NCBI GenBank assembly: GCA_023213315.1
Contig: JAKCPI010015033.1
Span: 247,838 to 311,837, forward strand
DNA length: 64,000 nucleotides
Direction of reading: 5' to 3'
Origin: Euborellia annulipes
Lineage: Eukaryota > Arthropoda > Insecta > Dermaptera > Anisolabididae
The notes under the pieces are model-generated. The model was not told the DNA's origin. It did not search any database and worked only from the letters and a program-made list of their open reading frames with translations. The position numbers and the translations under genes are program-made. Positions 1-11,102 of the stretch are shown here, piece by piece (the first letter of the stretch is position 1; each line of letters starts with the position of its first letter).

Positions 1-108
1 TCGATGTCGAGATTTTGATGGATCTTCACGTTTTGAGGTCCCCTGAATCCAAAAAAGTGGTTTTCGCGACATGGTCTGTCTGTGTGTGTGTCCCTGTGTG
101 TGTGTGTT

Positions 109-785
109 TTTTTTTTTTTTTTTTTTTTTTTTTCGAGGGTCGGTGGAAATCTTCATGGACACTGGTGAGCCCGTACTCAACAGCGTGTGGGATTTTTACC
201 CACTAAAACCACCTCCCTAACTGCCTCCCCCTCCTGCGGGACCACGATGACGTATAACTTCGCAGGAGGGTGTCTTCAGCTATAAGTAGCTCTTGCTCAG
301 ATTGTTGTTGCGTTATTCCTCTCCCTTTCCAAACGCCGAAGCTCCTTCATTACCTCAGAGGCAAACTCCCTCACGGCTGTCCAATTTTCGACTTTTTCGA
401 GCATGTGCGCCACCATATTTTCCGGACTTAGCACCACGCCCAAAATCTTCTGGAGCTTTCCGCGCCCGTCAGCAAAGCGTGTACAGTGGAAGAACACGTG
501 TTCCACGTCTTCCTCCCTATCTTGGCAGGTAGGGCATTCCGGCGCGCCGTCATGGCCGAACCTAAACAGGTAAGCTCGGAAGCATCCATGGCCACTGAGG
601 AACTGTGTGAGATAATAATCTATCTCTCCGTGGGGCCGATTCAACCAAGTCTCGATGTCAGGAATAAGGCGGTGTGTCCACCTACCCTTCTCCGATTGGT
701 CCCATCTCTCTTGCCAGGCCTTGATGGAATCTGCCTTTAGGGTGTCCTCTTCGTCCCTTCGGAAGTATTTCCTGGACCGTTCGTG
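109..785 (-). mobile_element. 5'-truncated R1-clade-like non-LTR retrotransposon
   Basis: Read on the minus strand the segment is a C-terminal ORF2 piece (785-297), about 160 bp of 3' UTR, and a poly(A) tail seen as the T-run at 109-133. It begins and ends inside a (TG)n tract, so the target duplication cannot be separated from the microsatellite. Truncation at the 5' end and an A-tail are normal results of target-primed reverse transcription. Some R1-clade families such as Waldo are known to favour ACAY microsatellites, and this location fits that. Confidence 0.75.
297..785 (-). pseudogene. C-terminal ORF2 fragment of R1-clade-like non-LTR element
   Basis: About 160 residues are open up to a stop at 297-299. 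The stretch GRWTHRLIPDIETWLNR, then DYYLTQFLSGHGCFRAYL, then a CCHC-type zinc motif (CPTC ... EHVFFHC) and an RF pair are hallmarks of the end of R1-type ORF2 proteins. The endonuclease and reverse transcriptase domains that should precede it are missing because the copy is 5' truncated. The open frame continues upstream into the CA/TG microsatellite, but that part is host repeat, not protein. It cannot be autonomous. Confidence 0.8.
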
Positions 786-1528
786 TGTGTGTGTGTGTCT
801 GTGTGTGTGGGGTGTGTGTGTGTGTGTGTCTGTGAACAAAATATCTCAAGAACGGAAAGAGCTAGGAGGTTGAAATTTTATATTTAAGTTAGGCACCCCC
901 ATGGGACGTGACACGAAGCTTTTGAACAAAATCGACCAAAGAGTACTTTTTCAGTTTTTTTCGATTTTCTCAAAATTTGCTCCAACGATTTTTTTTTAAA
1001 TTCAAAAATCAATTATTTTTTAGATTCTCTATAAAATGTATATTCTCATTTTGTGATTGAAATCTTCTGAAGGCCACTTTACTCTTGTACTCCATAAAAA
1101 AGATAGGAGAAATGGTTGCCATGGCAACAAAATATAAATATTTTGCCATACTTATAAATTTTACATCTTGAAAATCCAATGTACCCTACTGTCGGAAACT
1201 AAATACATGTCGACACAAAAAATCTGGTGAGACAAGCACAGTACACAACTTTCGATTACCGAAGGTAAGAGAAAGTTGTGTGCTGTGCGCCAGTCACACC
1301 AGATTTTTTAATATATAGGCCTACCTACTTCATGTGAAAAATTGCTAAATATTAATTTCATAATTTTAAATTTGTTATATGCGAAATTAAAAAGAAAATG
1401 TTATTAAAATTATACATTTTAGAAAGGGTGTAATTTTTTTGGGTTCAAGAATCCTACTTTAATAATTACTTATTTCATTTCTAAAGTAAATATATTCACT
1501 AAATAAATTAATAATTATTTTATTTTAA

Positions 1529-2770
1529 AGAGGGTAGGTTTTAGGGGTGGAATAATTAAGTTAGTCTTTTAAAAATTTTTGCCGTTCGAATAGATCCCTA
1601 ATAAATAAATAAATACAAAAAATTACGCTTAGAAGTATTTTATTTTACAGAGGGTAGGTTTTAGGGGTGGAATAATTAAGTAAGTCTTTTAAAAATTTTT
1701 TCCGTTCGAATAGATCCCTAATAAATAAATAAATACAAAAAATTACGCTTTGAAGTATTTTATTTTACAGAGGGTAGGTTTTAGGGGTGGAATAATTAAT
1801 TAAGTCTTTTAAAAATTTTTTCCGTTCGAATAGATCCCTAATAAATAAATAAATACAAAAAATTACGCTTAGAAGTATTTTATTTTACAGAGGGTAGGTT
1901 TTAGGGGGTGGAATAATTAATTAAGTCTTTTAAAAAATTTTTCCGTTCGAATAGATCCCTAATAAATAAATAAATACAAAAAATTACGCTTTGAAGTATT
2001 TTATTTTACAGAGGGTAGGTTTTAGGGGTGGAATAATTAATTAAGTCTTTTAAAAATTTTTTCCGTTCGAATAGATCCCTAATAAATAAATAAATACAAA
2101 AAATTACGCTTAGAAGTATTTTATTTTACAGAGGGTAGGTTTTAGGGGTGGAATAATTAATTAAGTCTTTTAAAAATTTCCGTTCGAATAGATCCCTAAT
2201 AAATAAATAAATACAAAAAATTACGCTTAGAAGTATTTTATTTTACAGAGGGTAGGTTTTAGGGGTGGACTAATTAAGTTAGTCTTTTAAAAATATTTTC
2301 CGTTCGAATAGATCCCTAATAAATAAATAAATACAAAAAATTACGCTTTGAAGTATTTTATTTTACAGAGGGTAGGTTTTAGGGGTGGAATAATTAATTA
2401 AGTCTTTTAAAAATTTTTTCCGTTCGAATAGATCCCTAATAAATAAATAAATACAAAAAATTACGCTTTGAAGTATTTTATTTTACAGAGGGTAGGTTTT
2501 AGGGGTGGAATAATTAATTAAGTCTTTTAAAAATTTCCGTTCGAATAGATCCCTAATAAATAAATAAATACAAAAAATTACGCTTTGAAGTATTTTATTT
2601 TACAGAGGGTAGGTTTTAGGGGTGGAATAATTAATTAAGTCTTTTAAAAATTTTTTCCGTTCGAATAGATCCCTAATAAATAAATAAATACAAAAAATTA
2701 CGCTTTGAAGTATTTTATTTTACAGAGGGTAGGTTTTAGGGGTGGAATAATTAAGTAAGTCTTTTAATAG
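1529..2770. repeat. Tandem array, about 11 units of 117-121 bp
   Basis: The motif AGAGGGTAGGTTTTAGGGG recurs at 1529, 1649, 1769, 1889, 2010, 2130, 2247, 2367, 2487, 2604 and 2724. Units are nearly identical. They differ by a CGCTTA/CGCTTT alternative and by a short deletion before CCGTTCG in units of about 117 bp. The first copy is divergent at its left edge and the last lacks the AATAAATAAATA tail. No reading frame is conserved. Confidence 0.95.
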
Positions 2771-3690
2771 TTATTTAATAAAAGAGATATCGATTTTATT
2801 CCAAACAGAATAAATTCCCGTTAGTTTGTTTTCAAATGAAAAGTATTTTTTTATAAATAGAGAACTTATGTGATAATTATATTTCTTGGGCGCAGAGATA
2901 GCAATGCTGTCTCTCTATCGATCGATGCCTGCCTGCATGTCTCCAGTTGAATTCGCGTCGTGTCATGAGTCACTCCGTTCGTCTCTCGCGCGTGTTTAAT
3001 TAGTTTATTTTCTATTGTGTTGTGTTATTTGTGCAATTAAGACGTTCATCCACCTGCTCGTTTGGTCATCTTATCATTAAGGTATTGAATATTTCCTTAT
3101 CACATTTGCATAACGGATTAATTTTCTATTTTTTTTTTTTTTTTTTTACTTTTTTTTTCTCCCTTTTATTTACCGGTATAATTATAACACTCTGATAAAG
3201 TATGACACCCAGGGGGTGAGAGGGTGTAAATCACCCCCTTCTAATAAACTAAAATACCATTTTTCTTAATAGATAAAATTTAAAAACAAATATTCTTTAT
3301 TAATCTCTATTATTAACATATTTTTCTTTAATCAAATGAAGTCCGTTCTCTTTTTCTCTCTCTCTCCTCCCCCACCCCATGCTTTTCTTAACAAAAACTC
3401 TAAAACTTCTATTATAATTAGTAATTAAATATTTTTTTTAATTGAAAAATTAAATTCTTAAATTTCGCCTATTTCTTTGTTATTTGTGCAAAAACGACGT
3501 TCGTTCACCCCCCAAATTCACATCTAATTATTAAGGTATTTAATAAAGTGGGATGAGAGAGGGGGGGTGTAATTCACCCCTTCTAATACACCAAATTACT
3601 ATTATAAATAAAATTTCAAAATAAAAATTATATTTTTTATAAAATTCTTTCCTCCAATCAATTGGGGTATGTTCTCTCTCCCTCCCCTTA
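2771..3690. other. AT-rich sequence with internal duplications
   Basis: No gene is recognised. The block 3000-3080 (GTTATTTGTGCAATTAAGACG ... TTAAGGTATT) is repeated in diverged form at 3478-3545. The following GGGGGTGAGAGGGTGTAAATCACCCCC block (3180-3450) recurs diverged at 3531-3690 and well conserved at 4010-4250. The stretch 2884-3080 is richer in CG and ends in a donor-like AAG/GTATTG, so an untranslated exon is possible but unsupported. Confidence 0.5.
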
Positions 3691-3691
3691 G

Positions 3692-3965
3692 CAAGGGCGG
3701 ATCCAGAGGGGTTTTTCAGTGAGGGAGAGAGGTAATCTGGTGTGAGTGATTGCACAGCACACAACTTTCTCTTACTTTCGGTAATTTAAAGTTGCATTCT
3801 GTATTTGTTTGCCAGATTTTTTGTGTCCAAATACATTTGAACAAACAAACACCCCTACTGAGGGACCCACTTTTTTTTGGAATTAGGCACCCTCAAAACG
3901 AGTATTTCTTTTAATATCCTCGCCATCGAATTTTTGACATGATCGCAATATTACATATACAGTAT
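3692..3965 (-). repeat. Short HER derivative behind a CAAGGGCGGATCC terminus
   Basis: A CAAGGGCGGATCC end (3692) is followed by the HER terminal palindrome, then directly by the left part of HER (CAAAACGAGTATTTC ... CGAATTTTTGACATG). The usual 800 bp of interior is absent. Similar short forms lie at 19555 and 59305. Confidence 0.65.
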
Positions 3966-4985
3966 AATTTCACTTTTTTTCTCTTTTTAATATACTCATA
4001 ATATTATCCAATTTACCGGTATAATTATAACACTCTGATAAAGTATGACACCCAGGGGGTGAGAGGGTGTAAATCACCCTCTTCTAATAAACTAAATTAC
4101 CATTTTTCTTAATATATCAAATTTAAAAACAAATATTCTTTATTAATCACTATTATTAACATGTTGTTCTTTAATCAAATAAGTCTGTTCTCTTTTTCTC
4201 TCTCCTCCCCCACCCCATGCTTTTCTATGATAATTAAGTAGTAATTAAATTTTTTTTTTTTAATTGAAAAAAATAAATTCTATTTCGTGTTTATTTTCTT
4301 ATTAAAATCAGTAATTTTCAAAGCCTGGAGCTCAACTTTTTGTGTGACATTAAAAAGTGAAATATTTTATATGAAACTAGCTCCAAGACCCGCCTTCAGT
4401 GGGCTTTAGGCTTAGCCAGTGTCCCTTGCTCACCTTCGGCAAACATGTCACCGTCGAGGAAGGACAAGATTTTTACCAATTTAGGATATCAATTAAAAAT
4501 ATCTCTGTGAAATATAAATGGGAATAATTTTTACTCTTTAAGTTTGGTTGAGCAGAGAGACTTAGGCCTGCTCTAGGGAAGTACAAGTCGAGCCTCTAAG
4601 CTTATCGGTCCGTCATTCGTTTAGTGTATTTATTTAATTCCCTTTTTATTTATTTTGGTTTGTTAATGAATAGTTTTTGATATAAAACGCCCCACTTCGT
4701 TCAATGCACTCCCTTAAATTATATATTAATTCATCTTTAATTTTTTTAAATTATTTTATTCTAAATCCATTTGCTTTTTTCATTAAAACATTTAATATTT
4801 TATTTTTAATTATTATTTTTAGTGATTACCAAATCTACACACACACAGACACACACTCAAACATGGTAGAAAAGCTTGTAGGCCTACATAAATATATACA
4901 TATGGAAATTAAAATTTTATTTTTGACTTTTTTTTCGATTTGAAACATAATATAAGTAAATTATTTTGTTTGAAAATTTCTTTTA
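3966..4985. other. AT-rich stretch with a duplicate of 3180-3450 and a GC-hairpin relic
   Basis: Bases 4010-4250 repeat 3170-3440. Near 4376 a CTAGCTCCAAGACCCGCC segment resembles the 5' region of RTE-like repeats such as that at 5898. The rest is AT-rich with CACACA microsatellite and no recognised feature. Confidence 0.4.
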
Positions 4986-4996
4986 ACATTCGTTTT

Positions 4997-5609
4997 ACTT
5001 TCTCTTACCCTATATATGAAATAAATACAAAATATTGCGATCATGTTAAAAATTCAATGTTGAGATTTTAAAGGATATACACGCTTTAATGTCCCCCGTG
5101 TCCAAAAAAGTGGGTCCCTGAAATTGGTCTCTCTGTGTGTGTGTGTGTGTGTGTGTCAATCTCAACAACGATAAAAGCTAGGGGATTGAAATATTCAATT
5201 TAATTTAGGCACCCCACTTAGGAGGAAAAATAAACTTTTAAACAAAATCGGCCAAAAAGTACTATTAGGCTACTTTACTAATTCACTTTTTCAGTATTTT
5301 TCAATTTTTTCCAAAATTAAGGATTTTGATTAAAATTCAAAAATTAATTATTTTTTAGATGCTTTTTAAAATGTATATTCTCATTTTGCCCTCAAAATTG
5401 TTTAAGGCACACTTTACTCTTGTACTTCATAGGGAAGTTAGGAGAAATGGTTGCCATGGTAACAAAATATAAATATTTTCCCTGGTTTATATCTTGAAAA
5501 TATTGGCGGAAACTAAGTTATATAAAAATATATGTCGACTCAAAAAATCTGGTGTGGCCTTTGGTAAGATAAAGTTGTGTCCTGTGCGACCATCACACCA
5601 GATTTTTTT
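4997..5609 (+). repeat. HER repeat, near full length
   Basis: Starts with ACTTTCTCTTACCC after TTTT and ends with CACACCAGA followed by seven T. The right palindrome is shortened. The (TG)n block at 5134-5156 and the GTTGCCATGG core are present. Confidence 0.85.
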
Positions 5610-5897
5610 ATCTTTGAAAGATTTTTTTTTTTTTATTTATTTTGCCCGTTTGGCCGGTGGCCATTGGGCTAAAAAGTTTACAAAAGATATAACTGTTACA
5701 ATAAAAATATAAAAATACGCATGTAGAAGGTCAAAGATTTTTTTTTTTAATTAAATCAATTTCCCTAATATAAAGTATTATTAAACAATTTTTCTCTATA
5801 AAATATTATTGAAGATCAATGACCACTGGGGCTTAAAACCATCCTCCTACCCTAACTTTCTTGAAAAATATACCTTAAATAGAATAAATTTATTTAT

Positions 5898-6406
5898 TAC
5901 TAGACGCAAAGCCCCGCCTTCGGCGGGGCTTTCCGTCTAACCAGGGGGCTGCGCCCCCTGGACCCCCTTGCTCGCCTACTTATATACATACCGGTACATA
6001 CAAACATTTTTCCCAATTCATTTTTATAATATATAGAATATTTTAACGGTTAATTATTCATGAACTTAAGATTTTTTGTGAATCATATCCTTTCCGGGAC
6101 TCTCCCGGTACACAGACAAAAAATTTACGCCGATATTTTAGAATTCAAAATGTAAATAAATAAAAAAAATCGTAAACATGGGTAAATATTTATATTTTGT
6201 TACCATGGCAACCCTTTCTCCTAATTTTTATTTTTTTCTTATTTTAACGGTTAATTACTCATTAACTTATTGTTATTAGTGAAACATAACCTGTCCGGGA
6301 TTCTCACAAACATACACAAAAAATTTCATCAAAATCGGTTCAGTCGTTTAGAAGGAGTTCAGTCACATACACACGTACAGAAGAATTATATATATAAAGA
6401 GAAAGA
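5898..6406 (+). mobile_element. RTE-like retroelement tail
   Basis: It opens with CTAGACGCAAAGCCCCGCC and a strong hairpin around TTCGG, then a second hairpin GGGGGCTGCGCCCCC. It ends with ATTTCATCAAAATCGGTTCAG, a CACATACACACG stretch and ATATATATA. This layout is common in the 3' parts of RTE-type elements and their short derivatives in arthropods. Bases 6180-6230 contain a HER-like piece, so it may be composite. Confidence 0.5.
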
Positions 6407-7862
6407 AGAAAGATTATTTTTTTATTTTTCAGATGGCAAACAGTGTAAGAAGAGTCATCACCAGCCTTCACTTCTCTGCTGAACCTGCTAGCTGCTCCTG
6501 TCTTCAGGGCTCAAACTGCGCTTCCAGCACCTGCAGTACAACTAAGGCTTGTATATTTTTATTAGCGGGGCGCAGAGCTAGATATATTTAGGTTTTTCCA
6601 AAATTTCTTTTTCTTTTTGATTCGACTTCAATAACTTATTTTAGATAGATACAAAAATAAAAATAGGATGTATTAATATTTTCTTTCTCCATTCCAGGAT
6701 CCCTAATTTAACCATTTTTTTCAGAGCCCCAATTCATCGATTGAAGACATCGTGGGATAACAATGGATGTGTATGTAAGTAGGTTTTCTTGTAAAATTTG
6801 TATTCTATTACGAATGCAAATTAAAACATCCACCGTGGGACATCATCTTCATGAGACAAAACAAAGTGTTTAGCTTTTAGGTTTATCAGTCATAGGAAGG
6901 ATATGTGTATTGGGCTATCTCTTTATCTCTTTCTATCTTTTTTCTTTTTCAGCTTAATTTAAATGTTAAATACACATATTCCTTTAAGTTAGATATACTA
7001 CATTATATAGAATCTAGGGGGAGATAAAACATTTCTGCGCTCACGCTTTCTTTCTTTTTTTTTTTGGGGGGGGAGTCTAGGCCTCAGGATCCTCTGAGTA
7101 TCAACTGAATGTTTTTCGATTGGGGAATGATGTTCTTATACTGGCATAGGTGTCGTTATTCTTTCCCCATTGTTTCCAAATAGGACGGCAGTGATTGGGG
7201 CACTGCAATGTTAGGTGATTAGGATAGGGACTTCCAGAAAAGAATGTCTATTCCCTAATTGACTGATGTTCAGGAGAAAAAAGAGGATTCTCTATTAACG
7301 CGTTTTTTTGCAAGAAAGATTATCTAAATCTTTCAATCGAAACCCGGTCGTCCACTGGTTTCTTGGCCTGAATGTTTTAGTAGAGGGTAGGTTTGAGGCG
7401 GAGTGGTGCTCTCTGGATAGGATAGGATAGGTGTTGTTTAGCTTTTTTATACATTCCGACCCTCACCATACTCTTACTGAGGCATTCAGGTCCTTGACTC
7501 CGGTCTTGTACTTACCGGGATTCGCATCCTAACACCGTTTTTTCTATTTTCATTTCTTCTTCAACTTTACTTGGGTGTGGGCGCGTTTCACCGTTCCGTT
7601 ATCGATAACTTTTTTGAAATATAGACTTACCTGTCTATCGGGAGTGTTCGTGTTTCGCGATCGTCTCAAGAAAGAAGAGGCTCTCCACTGAAGAGTTAGG
7701 TGGCCAACTGAGCCACAGAGGGAGGAGATTGGGTGTAGGTTAGATTTAGAAGACAGAAGACTTGGCTTTCTGCGAGTACTTCTTCAAGGTAACTAATTTT
7801 TAATATCTATAAAAGGAATTTGAAAAAACAGGTGATTATTTATGAAATATTATTGACAATAC
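6407..7862 (+). other. Low-repeat stretch with splice-like islands, no gene assigned
   Basis: After an acceptor-like TTTTTCAG an ATG at 6433 opens MANSVRRVITSLHFS. One frame over, bases 6470-6550 read LLNLLAAPVFRAQTALPAP, which looks like a mitochondrial presequence, so a frame break is possible. A second AG/GT-bounded island is 6725-6770 (GTAAGT donor), and 7620-7790 ends in CAAG/GTAACT. Together these could be decayed or untranslated exons of a host gene. No family is recognised. Confidence 0.25.
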
Positions 7863-7967
7863 GATTAACCAATTGTTCGAAAAGAAATTAATGGCTGAGT
7901 GATAATAAACAGGAACAGGTAGATGAAGGCAGCCAGCAAAGAACAAAAACTTTATTTAAATATCGTC

Positions 7968-8000
7968 GACGTTTCGGGAACTCGTCGCTCCCATCTTCAG
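7968..8000 (-). ncRNA. Hammerhead ribozyme motif (left arm)
   Basis: Reverse complement of the right-arm motif: core CTGAAGA, stem II GGGA/TCCC, then GAAAC and GTC. Flanking TATCGTC/GACGATA can pair as stem I. Confidence 0.65.
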
Positions 8001-8267
8001 GACGATAAATTGTTAATGTTGTTTAGATTGATACATATAGGTCATACAAAATTGCAACACAAATCTGCATATACCATTAAATGTATGTTTAATTGTCTAT
8101 GAGAATCGTAGTAGGTGCCTGGGCCCATTCAACAATAAATTAAGCCCAGGCACCTACTACGATTCTCATAGACAATTAAACATACATTTAATGGTATATG
8201 CAGATTTGTGTTGCAATTTTGTATGACCTATATGTATCAATCTAAACAACATTAACAATTTATCGTC

Positions 8268-8300
8268 CTGAAGATGGGAGCGACGAGTTCCCGAAACGTC
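8268..8300 (+). ncRNA. Hammerhead ribozyme motif (right arm)
   Basis: The conserved core fits CUGANGA (CTGAAGA, 8268-8274), stem II (GGGA with TCCC), GAAA and a GTC cleavage triplet ending at 8300. The 5' flank TATCGTC (8261-8267) pairs with GACGATA (8301-8307) as stem I. Stem III is minimal, as described for Penelope-like hammerheads, which may act as dimers. Cleavage after 8300 is predicted, not shown. Confidence 0.65.
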
Positions 8301-8375
8301 GACGATATTTAAATAAAGTTTTTGTTCTTTGCTGGCTGCCTTCATCTACCTGTTCCTGTTGATTAACCAATTGTT

Positions 8376-8841
8376 ATACCTGGTATATTTCATTTTTCAA
8401 TTCTCTCAAAATTTTTTTTCAAATTCTACTTTTAATAATAATAATATTTATTTAATATTTATAATTTTCTCCTTTGTTTCAGATGGGTGGTTGGGAGTGG
8501 GGGCTGTGCTTCGCCGTTCTTCGAATGCAACCAAGTGAATTCTTTAGTACGTAAATATTTAATCAAATCCATTAAAAATAATTACTCAAAGATATAAGAA
8601 AAATATTATTTTCTTTTTTTTAATTTTGATAAATAAAATAAAATATCAAATCTTAAGTAGGCCTATTAATTTTTTTTTAATCACGCTAATTTCTTGATAT
8701 TAATTTTTAAATTTATTTTTTTTTTTAGGTGACACATCAAAAAGAATAAACAAAATAAGAAAATATTCGCTCAATTTTCACTATATCATGTCGCCATATT
8801 ATTCCCTCTAATAAAGTGAAATAATTAAGAAAACAAAATTA
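8376..8841. other. AT-rich stretch, one splice-like island
   Basis: After TTTGTTTCAG an ATG at 8482 starts MGGWEWGLCFAVLRMQPSEF before a stop. No homology is recognised and no partner exon can be chosen. The rest is AT-rich. Confidence 0.3.
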
Positions 8842-10120
8842 TTAATAAAAATTTAATAAAAAAAAACTTTTAAAAAAATGCTTTTATTTAAATTGAACTA
8901 AAAAGCGAAAAATAATTTAATTGTTCTTGTTAAAATTGTTGAATATTTATGACTTAAAATAAAAGCGTGGGGCGCAGATTGATAGCTTAAGGAATTATAT
9001 ATACTTAGAGCCTCGGAATCACTTTGAAGTGCCCCACGCTTTTATTTTAAGTCATAAATATTCAACAATTTTAACAAGAACAATTAAATTATTTTTCGCT
9101 TTTTAGTTCAATTTAAATAAAAGCATTTTTTTAAAAGTTTTTTTTTATTAAATTTTTATTTTAAAATTTTTAGTCTTTTTTATTATAGAGTATTAAAAAA
9201 AAGAAGGCTGGATGCGTGAAATAAAGTACCACATTAGTTTGGTCTATTTTGGTAAAACCCAACTCACAATTTACGTCATCAAAAATGACCCTTAAATATC
9301 AAATTTCACACCTCTAGCCCATCGGGAAGTCTTTTGAAATTAGATTATTACGCGAGAGGTTTCAAATAAAGTACCACATTAGTTTGGTCTATTTTGATCA
9401 AAACCACCATATAGTGGCGTCATCAAAAATGACCCTTAAGTATTACATTTCACACCTCTAGCCCATCGGGAAGTCTTTGGAAATTACATTAATTCGCGAA
9501 GGGTTTCAAATAAAGTACCACATTAGTTTGGTCTATTTTGATCAAAACCACCATATAGTGGCGTCATCAAAAATGACCCTTAAGTATTACATTTCACACC
9601 TCTAGCCCATCGGGAAGTCTTTTGAAATTACATTAATTCGCGAAGGGTTTCAAATAAAGTACCACATTAGTTTGGTCAATTTTGGTCAAAACCACCATAT
9701 AGTGGCGTCATCAAAAATGACCCTTAAGTATTAAATTTCACACTTTGGGCTCTAGCCCATCGGGAAGTCTTTGGAAATTACATTAATTCGCGAAGGGTTT
9801 CAAATAAAGTACCACATTAGTTTGGTCTATTTTGATCAAAACCACCATATAGTGGCGTCATCAAAAATGACCCTTAAGTATTACATTTCACACCTCTAGC
9901 CCATCGGGAAGTCTTTGGAAATTACATTAATTCGCGAAGGGTTTCAAATAAAGTACCACATTAGTTTGGTCAATTTTGGTAAAACCCTACTCACAATTTG
10001 CGTCATCAAAAATGACCCTTAAATATCAAATTTCACACCTCTAGCTCATCGGGAAGTGTCCTTAACAAAGACTCAAAGTTGGTGACCTTGAAAGAGTAAG
10101 TTAAATAAAAGCATTTAAAA
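8842..10120 (+). mobile_element. Foldback element with internal tandem array
   Basis: Two arms (about 8846-8972 and 9031-9160) are reverse complements meeting at GCGTGGGGCGC ... GCCCCACGC. They are followed by a 144-bp array and a terminal AATAAAAGCATTT that repeats the arm end. A sister copy at 52180-52750 has the same arms and only one array unit, and a third piece lies at 29113-29331. No transposase is present. Confidence 0.7.
9223..10057 (+). repeat. Tandem array, 6 units of about 144 bp
   Basis: AAAGTACCACATTAGTTTGG recurs at 9223, 9368, 9512, 9656, 9806 and 9950. Spacings are 145, 144, 144, 150 and 144. The 150-bp unit has a small insertion (TTTGGGCTC). First and last units are closest to the single-unit copies elsewhere, while the inner units share AACCACCATATAGTGGCG, so the array grew from the inside. 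Confidence 0.93.
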
Positions 10121-10433
10121 ATTAATTAAATTGAGATTGGCGGCCAATTAATCAATTTCCATTGTTCAGGCCGACAAAGTTGCGGATTGAAATTACGACC
10201 AGTTCTAGTTAATCTAGAGCTTTGAAATTTTATTCACGTATGTAACTCCCGTGACAATGCAATATTTGATGTGTCTCATCTTTGTAGGTCAATTAATTTC
10301 GGCCTATCAAAAAAAAAGAGGGGGGTGAAATTTATAATCAAAAATTTCTCTTTTTTTTAAATACAAATTGTCTTATTGTATCGTGTATATGTATTTAACT
10401 CATACGTATTAATATTTTATTACAAAAACTAAA

Positions 10434-11101
10434 AATCTGGTGTGACTGGCGCACAGCACACAACTTTCTCTTACCTTCGGTAATCGAAAGTTGTGTACTG
10501 TGCTTGTCACACCAGATTTTTTGTGTCGACATATATTTAGTTCCCGACTGTACGGAACATATGAATTCAGATGTAAAATTTATAAGTATGGGAAAATATT
10601 TATATTTTGTTACCATAGCAACCATTTCTCCTATCTTTTCTATGGAGTACAAGAGTAAAGTGGTCTTCAGAAGATTTCAATCACAAAATGAGAATATACA
10701 TTTTATAGAGAATCTAAAAAATAATTGATTTTTGAATTTAAAAAAAAATCGTTGGAGCAAATTTTGAGAAAATCGAAAAAAACTGAAAAAGTACATCAGT
10801 AAAGTACTAGTACTCTTTGGCCGATTTTGATTAAAAGCTTATTTTTCCGGTCCCGGGGGGTGTTTAACTTAAATATAAAATTTCAACCTCATAGCTCAAT
10901 TCCTTCATGCTTAAAATTGAACACACACCCACCCACCCACCCACCCACACACAGAGAGACCATGTCGCGAAAACCACTTTTTTGGATTCAGGGGACCTCA
11001 AAACGTGAAGATCCATCAAAATCTCGACATCGAATTTTTGACATGAAACCAATACTTTCTCTCTATATATATATTACATATATACATAGGTAAGAGAAAG
11101 T
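10434..11101 (-). repeat. HER repeat, full length
   Basis: Runs from AAAAATCTGGTGTGACTGG through the palindrome and the (CA)n/CCACCCACC block to GGTAAGAGAAAGT. A 5-base A-run lies on the left. On the right it meets the foldback at 11103. Confidence 0.9.
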
Positions 11102-11102
11102 A

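Larger units (their letters stand above)
1..1310 (+). repeat. HER repeat copy, start outside window, split by an R1-like insertion
   Basis: The copy begins inside the left part of the family (GATTTTGATGGATCTTCACG) and runs through the (TG)n block, the conserved GTTGCCATGG stretch and the terminal palindrome, ending at CACACCAGATTTTTT. Bases 109-785 are a foreign insertion in the TG microsatellite. The interior matches the copies at 22089 and 48429 closely. Confidence 0.85.
7878..8360. mobile_element. Palindromic Penelope-like element insertion
   Basis: Two arms of about 215 bp (7908-8123 and 8143-8360) are near-perfect reverse complements around a spacer of about 20 bp. The 15-bp direct repeat GATTAACCAATTGTT lies on both sides (7863-7877 and 8361-8375), as expected for target-primed insertion. 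Each arm carries a hammerhead-type motif, which is characteristic of the pseudo-LTRs of Penelope-like elements. There is no coding sequence. A 30-bp tail (7878-7907) lies outside the left arm. Confidence 0.8.

Noticed and set aside
15..206. Open frames crossing HER (TG)n blocks, with products like MDLHVLRSPESKK
   Set aside because: They recur in every HER copy but are broken at different points and include Val-Cys runs from the microsatellite. There is no sign of coding constraint.
1529..2770. Telomeric or interstitial telomere repeat because of TTAGGGG words
   Set aside because: TTAGGGG occurs once per 120-bp unit. There are no (TTAGG)n or (TTAGGG)n tracts.
9223..10057. CRISPR-like array
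   Set aside because: The units are contiguous 144-bp tandem repeats without unique spacers, in a eukaryotic sequence.
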